This document shows positions 45,142-53,668 of a stretch of DNA of 64,000 nucleotides, one piece after another. Under the pieces are notes generated by a model. The model was not told where the DNA came from and did not search any database. It was given only the letters and a program-made list of their open reading frames with translations. This DNA is from MED-G105 sp038522945 (lineage in GTDB: Bacteria > Pseudomonadota > Alphaproteobacteria > Caulobacterales > Parvularculaceae): positions 310,001-374,000 of the forward strand of contig JBCBJV010000001.1 in the NCBI GenBank assembly GCA_038522945.1. The letters are read 5' to 3'. Numbering within the stretch: the stretch's first letter is position 1; each line of letters begins with the position of its first letter. The translations under genes and the position numbers were made by a program.

Positions 45142-47112
45142 CTAGTTATCCAAGAAACTCCGCAGCTTCCGGGACCGGCTTGGGTGCTTCAGTTTACGGA
45201 GCGCCTTGGCTTCAATCTGGCGGATCCGTTCCCGGGTCACCGAGAACTGCTGACCGACCTCTTCAAGGGTATGGTCCGTGTTCATCCCAATGCCGAAGCG
45301 CATCCGCAGGACACGCTCTTCCCGCGGCGTCAATGACGCCAGAACCCGGGTCGTGGTCTCGCGCAGGTTCGACTGGATAGCGGCATCGATCGGCAACACC
45401 GTGTTTTTGTCCTCGATGAAATCGCCAAGGTGTGAGTCTTCCTCATCACCGATCGGCGTTTCCAGCGAAATCGGCTCCTTGGCGATTTTCATCACCTTAC
45501 GGACTTTATCGAGCGGCATGGAGAGCTTCTCCGCCAGCTCTTCCGGGGTCGGCTCGCGGCCGATCTCGTGGAGCATCTGGCGCGAGGTCCGCACGATCTT
45601 GTTGATCGTCTCGATCATGTGGACCGGGATCCGGATCGTCCGGGCCTGGTCCGCGATGGAGCGCGTGATCGCCTGACGGATCCACCAGGTGGCGTAGGTC
45701 GAGAACTTGTACCCGCGCCGGTATTCAAACTTATCGACCGCTTTCATGAGGCCAATATTGCCTTCCTGGATCAGGTCCAGGAACTGCAAGCCACGGTTGG
45801 TGTATTTCTTAGCGATGGAAATCACGAGCCGAAGATTGGCCTCGACCATTTCCTTCTTGGCGATGCGCGCCTCGCGCTCGCCTTTCTGAACGGTCTGCAC
45901 AATGCGCCGGAAGTCATGGACCGTCAGACCCGTCTCAGTTGCGAGGTTGCCGATCTCATCGCGGATGGCGATGACTTGCGTTGCGCCTTTGGTGGTGAAG
46001 TTTGACCACCCTCGTCCATCCATCTGCGAAATGCGTCCAAACCAATCCGGATCAAGCTCATTGCCGAGATATTCGTTCAGGAACTCGCGACGGTTCACGC
46101 CATAATTGTCCGCAAGCCGAACAAGTTTGCCTTCAAGGGCCATTAGGCGGCGATTGATATCGTAGAGCTGCTCGACCAAGGCTTCGATCCGCTGATTGTT
46201 CAGCCGAACCGCGCGGACCCGTTCAACAATATCCTTCTGGAGTTTTTTCAGACGCCGGGTCTGGGAAGAAGACAGGTCTTTGCCCTGCAGCTGCTCCTCA
46301 ATCATGATGTCCTGGAGCCGCCGCAACTTTTTATAGTCATCAGAGATCGCGTCAAAGTTCTCCATGACGCCATCGCGCAATTCTGCTTCCATGGCGGAAA
46401 GCGACAAGGCACCTTCGTCGAACTCGTCGTCGTCCTCTTCGCCTGCCTCGGCCTTTTCCGCCTCTTCGCGCTGAACCCGTTCGGCAACTTCCGGCTGGGT
46501 CATGTCAGGGCGCGCTTCCGGCCCACCGCCATAGGTCGCGTCAAGGTCAATGATATCGCGCAGGAGCACCCGCCCCTCTTGAAGCTCGTCCCGCCAGACC
46601 GAGATCGCTTCGAAGGTCAGGGATGATTCGCACAGGGCGCGGATCATGGTCTCGCGGCCTGCCTCAATGCGCTTGGCAATGGCGATCTCGCCTTCCCGGG
46701 AAAGCAGCTCCACGGTGCCCATTTCGCGCAGATACATGCGCACCGGGTCATCTGTCCGATCCGCAGAAGAAGACGTGTTCGTGGTGACGAGCCCGCCGCC
46801 GGATTTTTCTTCTTTCTTCGCGAGGGCCTTGCTCTTGGAGGCGTCTTCACCGCCCTCGGCATTGCCATCGTCTTCTTCGTCATCGTGTTCGACGACGGTG
46901 ATGCCCATTTCAGACAGCTGGGCAAGGATGTCTTCAATCTGTTCGGAAGAAAACTCCTCCGACGGCAAAATGGAATTCAGCTCGTCATAGGTGACATAGC
47001 CGCGGGCCTTGGCCGACTTGATCAGCTTTTTAACGTCCGCATCCGTCAGATCGAGGATCGGGCTGTCGCCGGTTTCTGCTTCCTGTTGTTCTTTGCCGTT
47101 TACTTTAGCCAT
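45142..47112 (-). CDS. rpoD: RNA polymerase sigma factor RpoD (sigma-70)
   Basis: The primary sigma factor, 656 residues. Region 1.1 is at the N-terminus (KLIKSAKARGYVTYDELNSILP), followed by an acidic linker. Region 1.2 has DPVRMYLREMGTVELLSREGE. Region 2 has KKEMVEANLRLVISIAKKYTNRGLQFLDLIQEGNIGLMKAV and KFSTYATWWIRQAI, given here in key parts. Region 4 has TLEEVGQQFSVTRERIRQIE for -35 recognition. AGAGG lies upstream. dnaG precedes it on the same strand (120 bp), the usual macromolecular-synthesis arrangement of alphaproteobacteria without rpsU. Confidence 0.97.
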   Translation of the reverse strand: MAKVNGKEQQEAETGDSPILDLTDADVKKLIKSAKARGYVTYDELNSILPSEEFSSEQIEDILAQLSEMGITVVEHDDEEDDGNAEGGEDASKSKALAKKEEKSGGGLVTTNTSSSADRTDDPVRMYLREMGTVELLSREGEIAIAKRIEAGRETMIRALCESSLTFEAISVWRDELQEGRVLLRDIIDLDATYGGGPEARPDMTQPEVAERVQREEAEKAEAGEEDDDEFDEGALSLSAMEAELRDGVMENFDAISDDYKKLRRLQDIMIEEQLQGKDLSSSQTRRLKKLQKDIVERVRAVRLNNQRIEALVEQLYDINRRLMALEGKLVRLADNYGVNRREFLNEYLGNELDPDWFGRISQMDGRGWSNFTTKGATQVIAIRDEIGNLATETGLTVHDFRRIVQTVQKGEREARIAKKEMVEANLRLVISIAKKYTNRGLQFLDLIQEGNIGLMKAVDKFEYRRGYKFSTYATWWIRQAITRSIADQARTIRIPVHMIETINKIVRTSRQMLHEIGREPTPEELAEKLSMPLDKVRKVMKIAKEPISLETPIGDEEDSHLGDFIEDKNTVLPIDAAIQSNLRETTTRVLASLTPREERVLRMRFGIGMNTDHTLEEVGQQFSVTRERIRQIEAKALRKLKHPSRSRKLRSFLDN

Positions 47113-47232
47113 TCACGTTTGCCTCTTGCTTGAGAAGGACGGGCGTTTGAATGCCGTCTCCTGACTAAATCCAGTCAACTCTTGATCTAGGTTGGGCCTT
47201 GCTCTTTGATTATCGATGCGACACGGGAGCGC

Positions 47233-49242
47233 TTAGCGGCGCCGCGCGCGGACATTTTTTCGCATTTGTTCAAGACGATCGGAAAGCTCACCAGACGACA
47301 CACCATCATCCTTAGCTGATGCTTCCTGCGTTGTGCACGACCCGGCATTGACGAGTTCCTCGCGTGCCGTCACCGCCGCCTTCCAAATATTTTCACCAAC
47401 CTCGAATGTTTCCGATGCCGTATCCGCGAGATCCCGGACCGCCTCCGTGGCAATCAGGTGATGCCGCAGAGCATCGATCCAGCCTTGTTCGACCTCTTCG
47501 AGGTCCGCTTCAGGTCGGAGGAAGGATTGTCTATTGAGCGTCTCATGATGGAGAATGCGCTCCAGGGTCCCTGCCGATCCAGACCCTTGGAGATGATCGT
47601 TCAACCCAGCACTGTCAAGGGTTGGATCAGCGAGAATCAAAGCCAAAACCTCATTTAGAAGGGTATTCAGTTTCGTATCGCCCAAAACCAGGTCCAGGAA
47701 GGCCGTTTCCTGCCGCTCAAGGAGGCCGGGATGGTTGATCGCAGCGACCACCAGGGTTGCCTCCCGGATCCATGCCGACGTCGCGCGGCCGCTTGTCCCA
47801 ACCGTGACCGGCCGGGCCAGATCCAAGAGTCGTTCATGGTCGGAATTGTACCGCCGCCAAGGGGTAAACCCTGCCCCGCGCATGCCGCCGGGGGCGGTTT
47901 GGGAACGACGGCCACCGCTGGATTGTGTCCCGCCGCCGGGGGTGGATATCGCACCAGGCCTTGGTCCTGGCATGACCTGACCGCGCAAGCGCGCCATCAA
48001 TTCTGCCGCATAGGCGTTGCGGACATCTTTGTTGGCGATGGTTTTGACAAGGTCGCGCAGGCCAGCTGTCAACGCTGCCCGCCGCTCAGGGGTATCCAAG
48101 CGCTGCGAAGATGTCTCGCGGGTCCAGAGAACATCAACGAGGGATTTTGCATCGCCGAGCGCGCCGTCAAAGGCCTCGCGGCCTTCGGCTTTGATAAGAT
48201 CGTCTGGGTCCTGCCCTTCTGGCAGAAACACAAATCGAAGCGATTTCCCGGGCTCGAGCTTGGGTAACGCTCTGTCGATGGAACGATACGCTGCCCTCAG
48301 ACCCGCTTTGTCCCCGTCGAAACAAAGGAACGGCTCATCATTGACCCGCCAGAGGAGCCCCAGCTGATTTTCCGTGAGCGCCGTGCCGAGCGGGGCAACA
48401 GCGCTGCGCACCCCTGCGCCCCATAGCGCCACCACATCCATATAACCTTCACAAACCACAAGCGTTGATTTGTCCGCATGGGCCGCTTTGCGCGCCTCGC
48501 CGTAATTATACAGCACACTGCCTTTATGGAAGAGCGGTGTCTCCGGGGAGTTGAGGTATTTCGCTTTGGCGTCAGGATCGAGCGCTCGTCCACCGAATGC
48601 GATAACCTCAGACTTCAGACCGGCAATCGGAAACATGATCCGATTACGGAACCTGTCATAGCTCGCGCCCCCATCCTCCGGTTTGATCAGTAAGCCCGCT
48701 TCAATAAGCACTGCTTCATCGAAGTCTTTGTTCAAGAGATGGTCTTTTAGAGCCGTGCGCGAGGCAGGCGCAAAGCCTATCATGAACTGCTGGATCTGCT
48801 CAGCGCTCACCCCTCGTCGGTGCAGATAGCTGAGCGCTTCCTGACCCTCCTGCCGATCGAGACAACGCCGGAAAAAACTTGCCGCCGCCGTACACGCATC
48901 AACGAGCCCGAGACGGACCTTTTCGCGACGTTCATCGCCTGGGTCAGACTTTGGCAGGGGCAGCCCTGCTTCTTCCGCTAGAATTGTCACCGCTTCCAAG
49001 AACGAGAGACCCTGGGTCTCTTGCAAGAATGAGATGACATCCCCGTGCTTGCCGGAGGAAAAGCAGTGATAGAAGCCCTTCTGATCGTTCACGAAGAAGG
49101 ACGGGGTCTTTTCCTTCGTGAAAGGAGAAAGCCCCGCATACTCATTACCCTGTTTTTTCAGTTTCACGCTGCGACCGACCACGTCCGAAGGACGCAATCG
49201 GCTTTTTAGTTCATCCAGAAAATCGGGCGAAAATCGCGGCAT
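47233..49242 (-). CDS. dnaG: DNA primase DnaG
   Basis: A 669-residue primase. The N-terminal zinc-binding region has GLSPFTKEKTPSFFVNDQKG and YHCFSSGKHGD, in which most of the zinc-binding Cys residues of E. coli primase are replaced, as in other alphaproteobacteria. The TOPRIM core includes VVCEGYMDVVALW and FDGDKAG. The C-terminal third (after a Gly/Ser-rich linker near 430-460) would contact DnaB helicase. The start has AGGTGA upstream. rpoD follows on the same strand. Confidence 0.96.
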   Translation of the reverse strand: MPRFSPDFLDELKSRLRPSDVVGRSVKLKKQGNEYAGLSPFTKEKTPSFFVNDQKGFYHCFSSGKHGDVISFLQETQGLSFLEAVTILAEEAGLPLPKSDPGDERREKVRLGLVDACTAAASFFRRCLDRQEGQEALSYLHRRGVSAEQIQQFMIGFAPASRTALKDHLLNKDFDEAVLIEAGLLIKPEDGGASYDRFRNRIMFPIAGLKSEVIAFGGRALDPDAKAKYLNSPETPLFHKGSVLYNYGEARKAAHADKSTLVVCEGYMDVVALWGAGVRSAVAPLGTALTENQLGLLWRVNDEPFLCFDGDKAGLRAAYRSIDRALPKLEPGKSLRFVFLPEGQDPDDLIKAEGREAFDGALGDAKSLVDVLWTRETSSQRLDTPERRAALTAGLRDLVKTIANKDVRNAYAAELMARLRGQVMPGPRPGAISTPGGGTQSSGGRRSQTAPGGMRGAGFTPWRRYNSDHERLLDLARPVTVGTSGRATSAWIREATLVVAAINHPGLLERQETAFLDLVLGDTKLNTLLNEVLALILADPTLDSAGLNDHLQGSGSAGTLERILHHETLNRQSFLRPEADLEEVEQGWIDALRHHLIATEAVRDLADTASETFEVGENIWKAAVTAREELVNAGSCTTQEASAKDDGVSSGELSDRLEQMRKNVRARRR

Positions 49243-49361
49243 TCACCTGCCTTTGACTGTAATCGACAACGCCTATCTATTGGCCAACAATCTGTAACCA
49301 GATCATCTCAAGTGAGGCGCTAAGCGCGGCGCAAGTGATCTCACGAGTGATCTGGAGAGAA

Positions 49362-49820
49362 TCAGCTCAGCGCAGCTTTCATTTTGGCGCCTGCGCGACC
49401 GAAGTCCATTGCGCCCTGATGGCGTTCTTTCAACAGGCCCATACACTTGCCCATATCCTTCAGGCCTGACGCACCAACCTCATCGATCACCGATGCCACC
49501 GCTTCCTCGATTTCGGTTTCATCCATCTGTGCGGGCAGGAACTCCTGGATCACCTTGATTTCATTGCGTTCCTGCTCAGCAAGATCAGGCCGGCAACCCT
49601 TGTCATAGGCTGTCGCGCTATCTTCGCGCTGTTTTACCATCTTCGTCAGGATGGCGAGCACCTCATCGTCTGATACGCCTTCGCACCGATCTTCAGAGCG
49701 CGCTGCGATATCGCGGTCCTTGATTGCCGCATTAATCAACCGGAGCGTTGAAATGCGCAGTTTGTCGGTGCGTTCGCGCATCGCCGCTTTGAGGGCGTCA
49801 TCAATGTTTGTTCTCAGCAT
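49362..49820 (-). CDS. GatB/YqeY-domain protein
   Basis: A 152-residue helical protein of the YqeY family, related to the C-terminal part of the amidotransferase subunit GatB. MLRTNIDDALKAAMRERTDKLR and LRLINAAIKD are the N-terminal signature, and GAMDFGRAGAKMKAAL ends the domain. The ATG at 49820 is preferred to the TTG at 49838. In this class it usually stands between dnaG and carA, as here. Its function is not settled; it may bind tRNA. Confidence 0.9.
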   Translation of the reverse strand: MLRTNIDDALKAAMRERTDKLRISTLRLINAAIKDRDIAARSEDRCEGVSDDEVLAILTKMVKQREDSATAYDKGCRPDLAEQERNEIKVIQEFLPAQMDETEIEEAVASVIDEVGASGLKDMGKCMGLLKERHQGAMDFGRAGAKMKAALS

Positions 49821-49851
49821 GTCGCATGTGCCTTTCAACGAGGATGAGCTG

Positions 49852-49873
49852 CGTCGGAAATTTGCCTCCGACG
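49852..49873. promoter_or_regulatory. Perfect 7-bp inverted repeat in the yqeY-carA divergent region
   Basis: CGTCGGA and TCCGACG flank 8 bp, 32 bp upstream of the yqeY start and 140 bp upstream of carA. A second dyad GTTGAC-12-GTCAAC lies at 49917-49940, its left half part of a TTGACG -35-like box 90 bp before carA. Either may be an operator; none is identified. Confidence 0.3.
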
Positions 49874-50012
49874 GGATATCCCCTTGATTTTGCTAGATAA
49901 TTTTCTCGCTTACAAAGTTGACGGCGGGTGATGAGTCAACTAGTTTGCCGAAGATTTGCGTGGAATTCCACTCTTGGTTTTGTTCCGTTTGTTGAGGCTG
50001 AGATAGAAGTTT

Positions 50013-51191
50013 ATGAAGCTAAGTCAAGAACCTGCCCGCCGCCCTACCGGACTGATTGCGTTCGCGAACGGAATGGTGGTTTCAGGTCAAGGGGTTGGCG
50101 CAACCGGTGACGCCGTGGGCGAGGTTTGTTTCAACACCGCCATGACAGGGTATCAGGAGATCCTGTCGGATCCCTCATATGCAGCCCAGATCGTTGCCTT
50201 CACCTTCCCCCATATCGGTAATGTGGGCGTGAATAGCGACGACATTGAAAACGTGAGCCCAGCGGCGGCGACCGCTGCCCGAGGGGCAATTTTCCGCTGC
50301 AAGGTCACGAGCCCATCAAACTATCGCGCGCAGCTTGACCTTCCCGCCTGGCTGAAACGCCGCGGGATCGTGGGAATTTCCGGCGTCGACACGCGCGCGC
50401 TGACCAACATGATCCGCCAAACCGGCATGCCTCACGCGGTTATTGCCCACCAGCCGAGCGGGGTTTTCGACCGTGACGCCTTGATCGCCAAGGCAAAAGA
50501 CTGGGCCGGTCTGGAAAACCGCGACCTTACCAAGGGCGTGACTGCCGCTGAAAGCGCTGCCCACGAACAAACCGCATGGGCGTGGCCTGAGGGCTTTCAG
50601 TCCCATGACGGATCAGGCCCCAAAATTGTGGTGATCGACTTCGGCGTCAAAGCGAACATTACCCGGCTCCTCGCCAGCGCGGGTGCCAATGTGACAATCG
50701 TCCCGGCGACCTCGTCGGCAGCAGACATACTGGCAGCAAAACCGGACGGTGTTGTCCTCTCCAACGGCCCCGGTGATCCAGCGGCGACCGGTGAGTTTGC
50801 TCTTCCGGTCATCCGAGACTTGCTCGATAAGAACGTCCCCCTCCTCGGCATCTGCCTTGGCCACCAGCTTCTGGCCCTGGCGATTGGGGCGCGGACGATT
50901 AAAATGGACCAGGGCCACCACGGGGCAAATCATCCGGTGAAGAACCACGCAACAGGCGCCGTTGAAATCGTTTCCATGAACCATGGCTTTGCGGTGGATC
51001 CCGAAAGCCTGCCAGAGGGCGCAGAAGCGACGTTCACCTCACTTTTTGATGGGACCAATTGTGGCCTTCGGTTGAAAGACAAGCTGGCTTACTCTGTTCA
51101 GCATCACCCGGAAGCCTCGCCAGGCCCGCAGGACTCGTTCGGGGTTTTCAAACAGTTCGTCGATGCTTGTCGAACGCCTCAGGCCGCCTAA
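50013..51191 (+). CDS. carA: Carbamoyl-phosphate synthase small subunit
   Basis: A 392-residue glutaminase subunit that supplies ammonia to CarB for arginine and pyrimidine synthesis. The N-terminal domain has FNTAMTGYQEILSDPSY and GNVGVNSDD; the class I amidotransferase domain has Cys281 in GICLGHQLLALA and the His/Glu pair in VQHHPEASPGP. It is complete. It is separated from carB by about 2.5 kb with four other genes; a split of carA and carB is common in alphaproteobacteria. Confidence 0.96.
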   Translation: MKLSQEPARRPTGLIAFANGMVVSGQGVGATGDAVGEVCFNTAMTGYQEILSDPSYAAQIVAFTFPHIGNVGVNSDDIENVSPAAATAARGAIFRCKVTSPSNYRAQLDLPAWLKRRGIVGISGVDTRALTNMIRQTGMPHAVIAHQPSGVFDRDALIAKAKDWAGLENRDLTKGVTAAESAAHEQTAWAWPEGFQSHDGSGPKIVVIDFGVKANITRLLASAGANVTIVPATSSAADILAAKPDGVVLSNGPGDPAATGEFALPVIRDLLDKNVPLLGICLGHQLLALAIGARTIKMDQGHHGANHPVKNHATGAVEIVSMNHGFAVDPESLPEGAEATFTSLFDGTNCGLRLKDKLAYSVQHHPEASPGPQDSFGVFKQFVDACRTPQAA

Positions 51192-51202
51192 GGGAAGTTC
51201 CC

Positions 51203-51931
51203 ATGTCACAGACCGCGCCCTTGCCTTTCAGTGTCCAGATCGTTCCGGTCACGCCCTTCCAGCAGAACTGCTCCATCATCCGGGCGCCTTCGGGCAAGGC
51301 GGCAGTCGTCGATCCCGGTGGGGAGCCAGACAAAATCATGGCGGCCGCTGACCAGATCGATGCCAAGATTGAGAAGATCTGGCTAACCCACGGGCATCTG
51401 GATCATGCGGGCGCTGCGGAAGAAATCAAACGCCGCACCAGCGCCCCCATCGAAGGCCCGCAAAAGGAAGAAGTCTTCTGGCTGGAACAGATCCGCGAGT
51501 CCTGGCGCAAGTTGGGCATTGAAGATGGCGAGGACTGTACGCCGGACCGGTTTCTCGATGATGGCGACACGCTGGAGCTCGACGGGATCGAATTCGGCAT
51601 TCGCCACACACCAGGGCACACACCGGGCCATGTAGTCATCTTCCATGAAGAAGCGCGCCTTGCCTTTGTGGGTGACGTGATCTTCGCTGGTTCCGTCGGG
51701 CGGACGGATTTCCCACGCGGCGATCAGGCAACGCTGATTAACTCGATTACTGAAAAGCTCTGGCCGTTAGGCGACGATATGCAGTTCGTGCCCGGCCATG
51801 GCGGCATGTCTACCTTTGGCCGAGAACGTCAGAACAACCCGTTTGTCGCTGACAAGATTACCGGGTATGGGGGCGGCGCAAAAACCGAAGCTGATGAGTT
51901 CGCGCAAAAGACCAGCAAGCGCTGGCAGTGA
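51203..51931 (+). CDS. MBL-fold metallo-hydrolase (glyoxalase II-like)
   Basis: A 242-residue metallo-beta-lactamase-fold enzyme. The metal motif THGHLDHAG is intact, with further ligands in HTPGHTPGH, FVGDVIFAGSVGRTD and PGHGGMSTFG. It belongs to the YcbL-type glyoxalase II relatives, which hydrolyse thioesters such as S-lactoylglutathione. AAGGGA lies before the ATG at 51203, 11 bp after the carA stop, so it is probably transcribed with carA. Confidence 0.9.
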   Translation: MSQTAPLPFSVQIVPVTPFQQNCSIIRAPSGKAAVVDPGGEPDKIMAAADQIDAKIEKIWLTHGHLDHAGAAEEIKRRTSAPIEGPQKEEVFWLEQIRESWRKLGIEDGEDCTPDRFLDDGDTLELDGIEFGIRHTPGHTPGHVVIFHEEARLAFVGDVIFAGSVGRTDFPRGDQATLINSITEKLWPLGDDMQFVPGHGGMSTFGRERQNNPFVADKITGYGGGAKTEADEFAQKTSKRWQ

Positions 51932-51965
51932 CCCAGACCAACTAAATCAGCACTCAAATTAACTC

Positions 51966-52475
51966 TCAAGAAATTGACCAAGCGCGCATCCGCCCAGCTT
52001 GATCGGATGTGAGTGACCACAGGAAAGCCATCCGATCAACGAACCAGACCTTGGACAGCATTGCAGCATGCCACCCCATGAAGGCAGCCCAAAAGTCTCG
52101 CCGCCAAAAGCCATAGGCGGCCACCGCCAGGGACATTAGGGAAATCACAATCGATATAGACGCGGCGCGGGAAAAGCCGACCGGGATCGGATGTTCCTTC
52201 CGCTCCAGCCAGACACGCTCACCAAGCACGGCCTTACTCGCCCAAGCCTCAAAATGTTTGGGCGGCGGGAACGCCCGCGGGTTGATCCAGGTCCAGGCAG
52301 CCATCAGGGCGATCGGGATCGCCGCACGCCATCCGATCCACGTGTAAGACCACAGCGCCAAAAACCAAGCCGGGCCCGAGGCAATCCGTGTCCACACACT
52401 CCATGGATTTGTGTGACGCGCCCAGACGGCATCACTCATGCCCATCGCCTTTTCGCTTGCCGCGCCAATATCCAT
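51966..52475 (-). CDS. Membrane protein, DUF6653-like
   Basis: A 169-residue protein with four hydrophobic segments (about 30-42, 48-62, 104-122 and 128-140). WARHTNPWSVWTR near the start, INPRAFPPP and WLERKEHPIP recall the DUF6653 family; this is recognised from memory only. Function is unknown. AAGGAG lies 8 nt before the ATG at 52475. It converges with the MBL-fold gene. Confidence 0.68.
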   Translation of the reverse strand: MDIGAASEKAMGMSDAVWARHTNPWSVWTRIASGPAWFLALWSYTWIGWRAAIPIALMAAWTWINPRAFPPPKHFEAWASKAVLGERVWLERKEHPIPVGFSRAASISIVISLMSLAVAAYGFWRRDFWAAFMGWHAAMLSKVWFVDRMAFLWSLTSDQAGRMRAWSIS

Positions 52476-52577
52476 TCGTCCGCTCCTTCGACATTTGCGC
52501 CTTAAGGCCACGGATAATTGTCGTTCGACCGCGACGGGCGGTTCACGAACGCACGTGTGAGGAAACTGCGCTCGGAA

Positions 52578-53312
52578 CTAGAGCGGGTCAGTCCGCACGC
52601 TGGATGAGGGGGCCGGCGCCGTGCATTGCAAAGTCCATTCTCCGGACCATGGCGGCGGACAACGACAGTTGATTTCACCCACCCAGAAACTATCGGGCAA
52701 AGCAACCCTCACCCCGGCCTCTGTCGTGACCGGGCGGCCTTGAGACTGATTGAAACAGGCGGTGCAATTGTCGCCGAACCGGTCACTCTCACACGGCGTC
52801 TTTACCTCGAGGCTCTCGCCGTTGCCGATATCAACTGTGCAGATTTTTGCTTCCTTCGCGAACCCATCACTGCAGGATGTACACTGAGCGACGGTGCTGA
52901 CCATGTCACAGTCCTCTATTGGGTTGGCGAAGGTGCATTCGTTTTGGCATTGGTGTACGCACCCGCTCCGAACGTCGGGATCTTCCAACCGGCATGAAAA
53001 CTCGCAATCCCTGATGCACCCATTTCGCCTTTCGGCATTTGTGTTGTTTTGTGCGACACAAACAGGATCGAGGATCGGTTTGCAGGCAGGCCTCGAATAA
53101 GTGACAGTTGCAAAGCCGTCGCCGATTGAAGCGAGCAGCCGATCCACGTCCCCGGGAACAGCCGCCGGCGCGGCATCGCTGGAACCCGGTGGTGGCGTCG
53201 CGGGAGCGGCGGTCACCGATGAGGTCCCGGTTTCAGATGTCGTTGACGGCGACGGTGAACACGCAACCATCAAAATTGCGGCAAGCATTACGACCCAACT
53301 GAGCCTGGTCAT
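52578..53312 (-). CDS. Cysteine-rich lipoprotein of unknown function
   Basis: A 244-residue exported protein with a lipobox LMVAC (Cys18) followed by a Ser/Thr/Pro-rich stretch. The mature part has 18 more cysteines, including two similar units GCIRDCEFSC and GCVHQCQNEC, then CTSC, CTAC and CRC. An even number suggests many disulfides and a compact extracellular or periplasmic domain. No family is recognised. It is read towards the DUF6653-like gene, 102 bp away, and is divergent from carB. Confidence 0.7.
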   Translation of the reverse strand: MTRLSWVVMLAAILMVACSPSPSTTSETGTSSVTAAPATPPPGSSDAAPAAVPGDVDRLLASIGDGFATVTYSRPACKPILDPVCVAQNNTNAERRNGCIRDCEFSCRLEDPDVRSGCVHQCQNECTFANPIEDCDMVSTVAQCTSCSDGFAKEAKICTVDIGNGESLEVKTPCESDRFGDNCTACFNQSQGRPVTTEAGVRVALPDSFWVGEINCRCPPPWSGEWTLQCTAPAPSSSVRTDPL

Positions 53313-53668
53313 GGAAAGTCTCCCTCAACTTGTGTTCTCCGAGCGCAACGCGCCGGCCTTAAAGCAACTGGGAAATCTACAGGACGCGGCAGTTCGGTCT
53401 CACCAACATTTCGGCAATGACGAAGAACCGTCCGTCTTTCGACACGCTAATCGACCCGCGACCAAATTGACAAGAAGCAGCTTCAGGCTCGTCTGCGCCA
53501 AAACGGGGACAATAAATCCTTTGCACTCAAGGTCGACTTCGCCTAGGTCACAGCTTTAGCCGACAATTTATTCGATCGATCCACGCAGCTGACGTTGTGC
53601 GTGCCCCAAGCGGTGATAATTCGCCGATGGGTGACGTTCGCGCCGGCGCAAATGCGCGCGAGGAATTT
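53313..53668. other. Divergent intergenic region between the Cys-rich lipoprotein and carB
   Basis: No gene is supported here. A TTGACA box lies at 53467-53472 on the plus strand but has no clear -10 partner. A frame from 53597 into carB exists but begins before a better start site. Confidence 0.4.

Noticed and set aside
53101..53559. Plus-strand frame opposite the Cys-rich lipoprotein
   Set aside because: Antisense to a gene with a clear signal peptide and lipobox; no start signal of its own.
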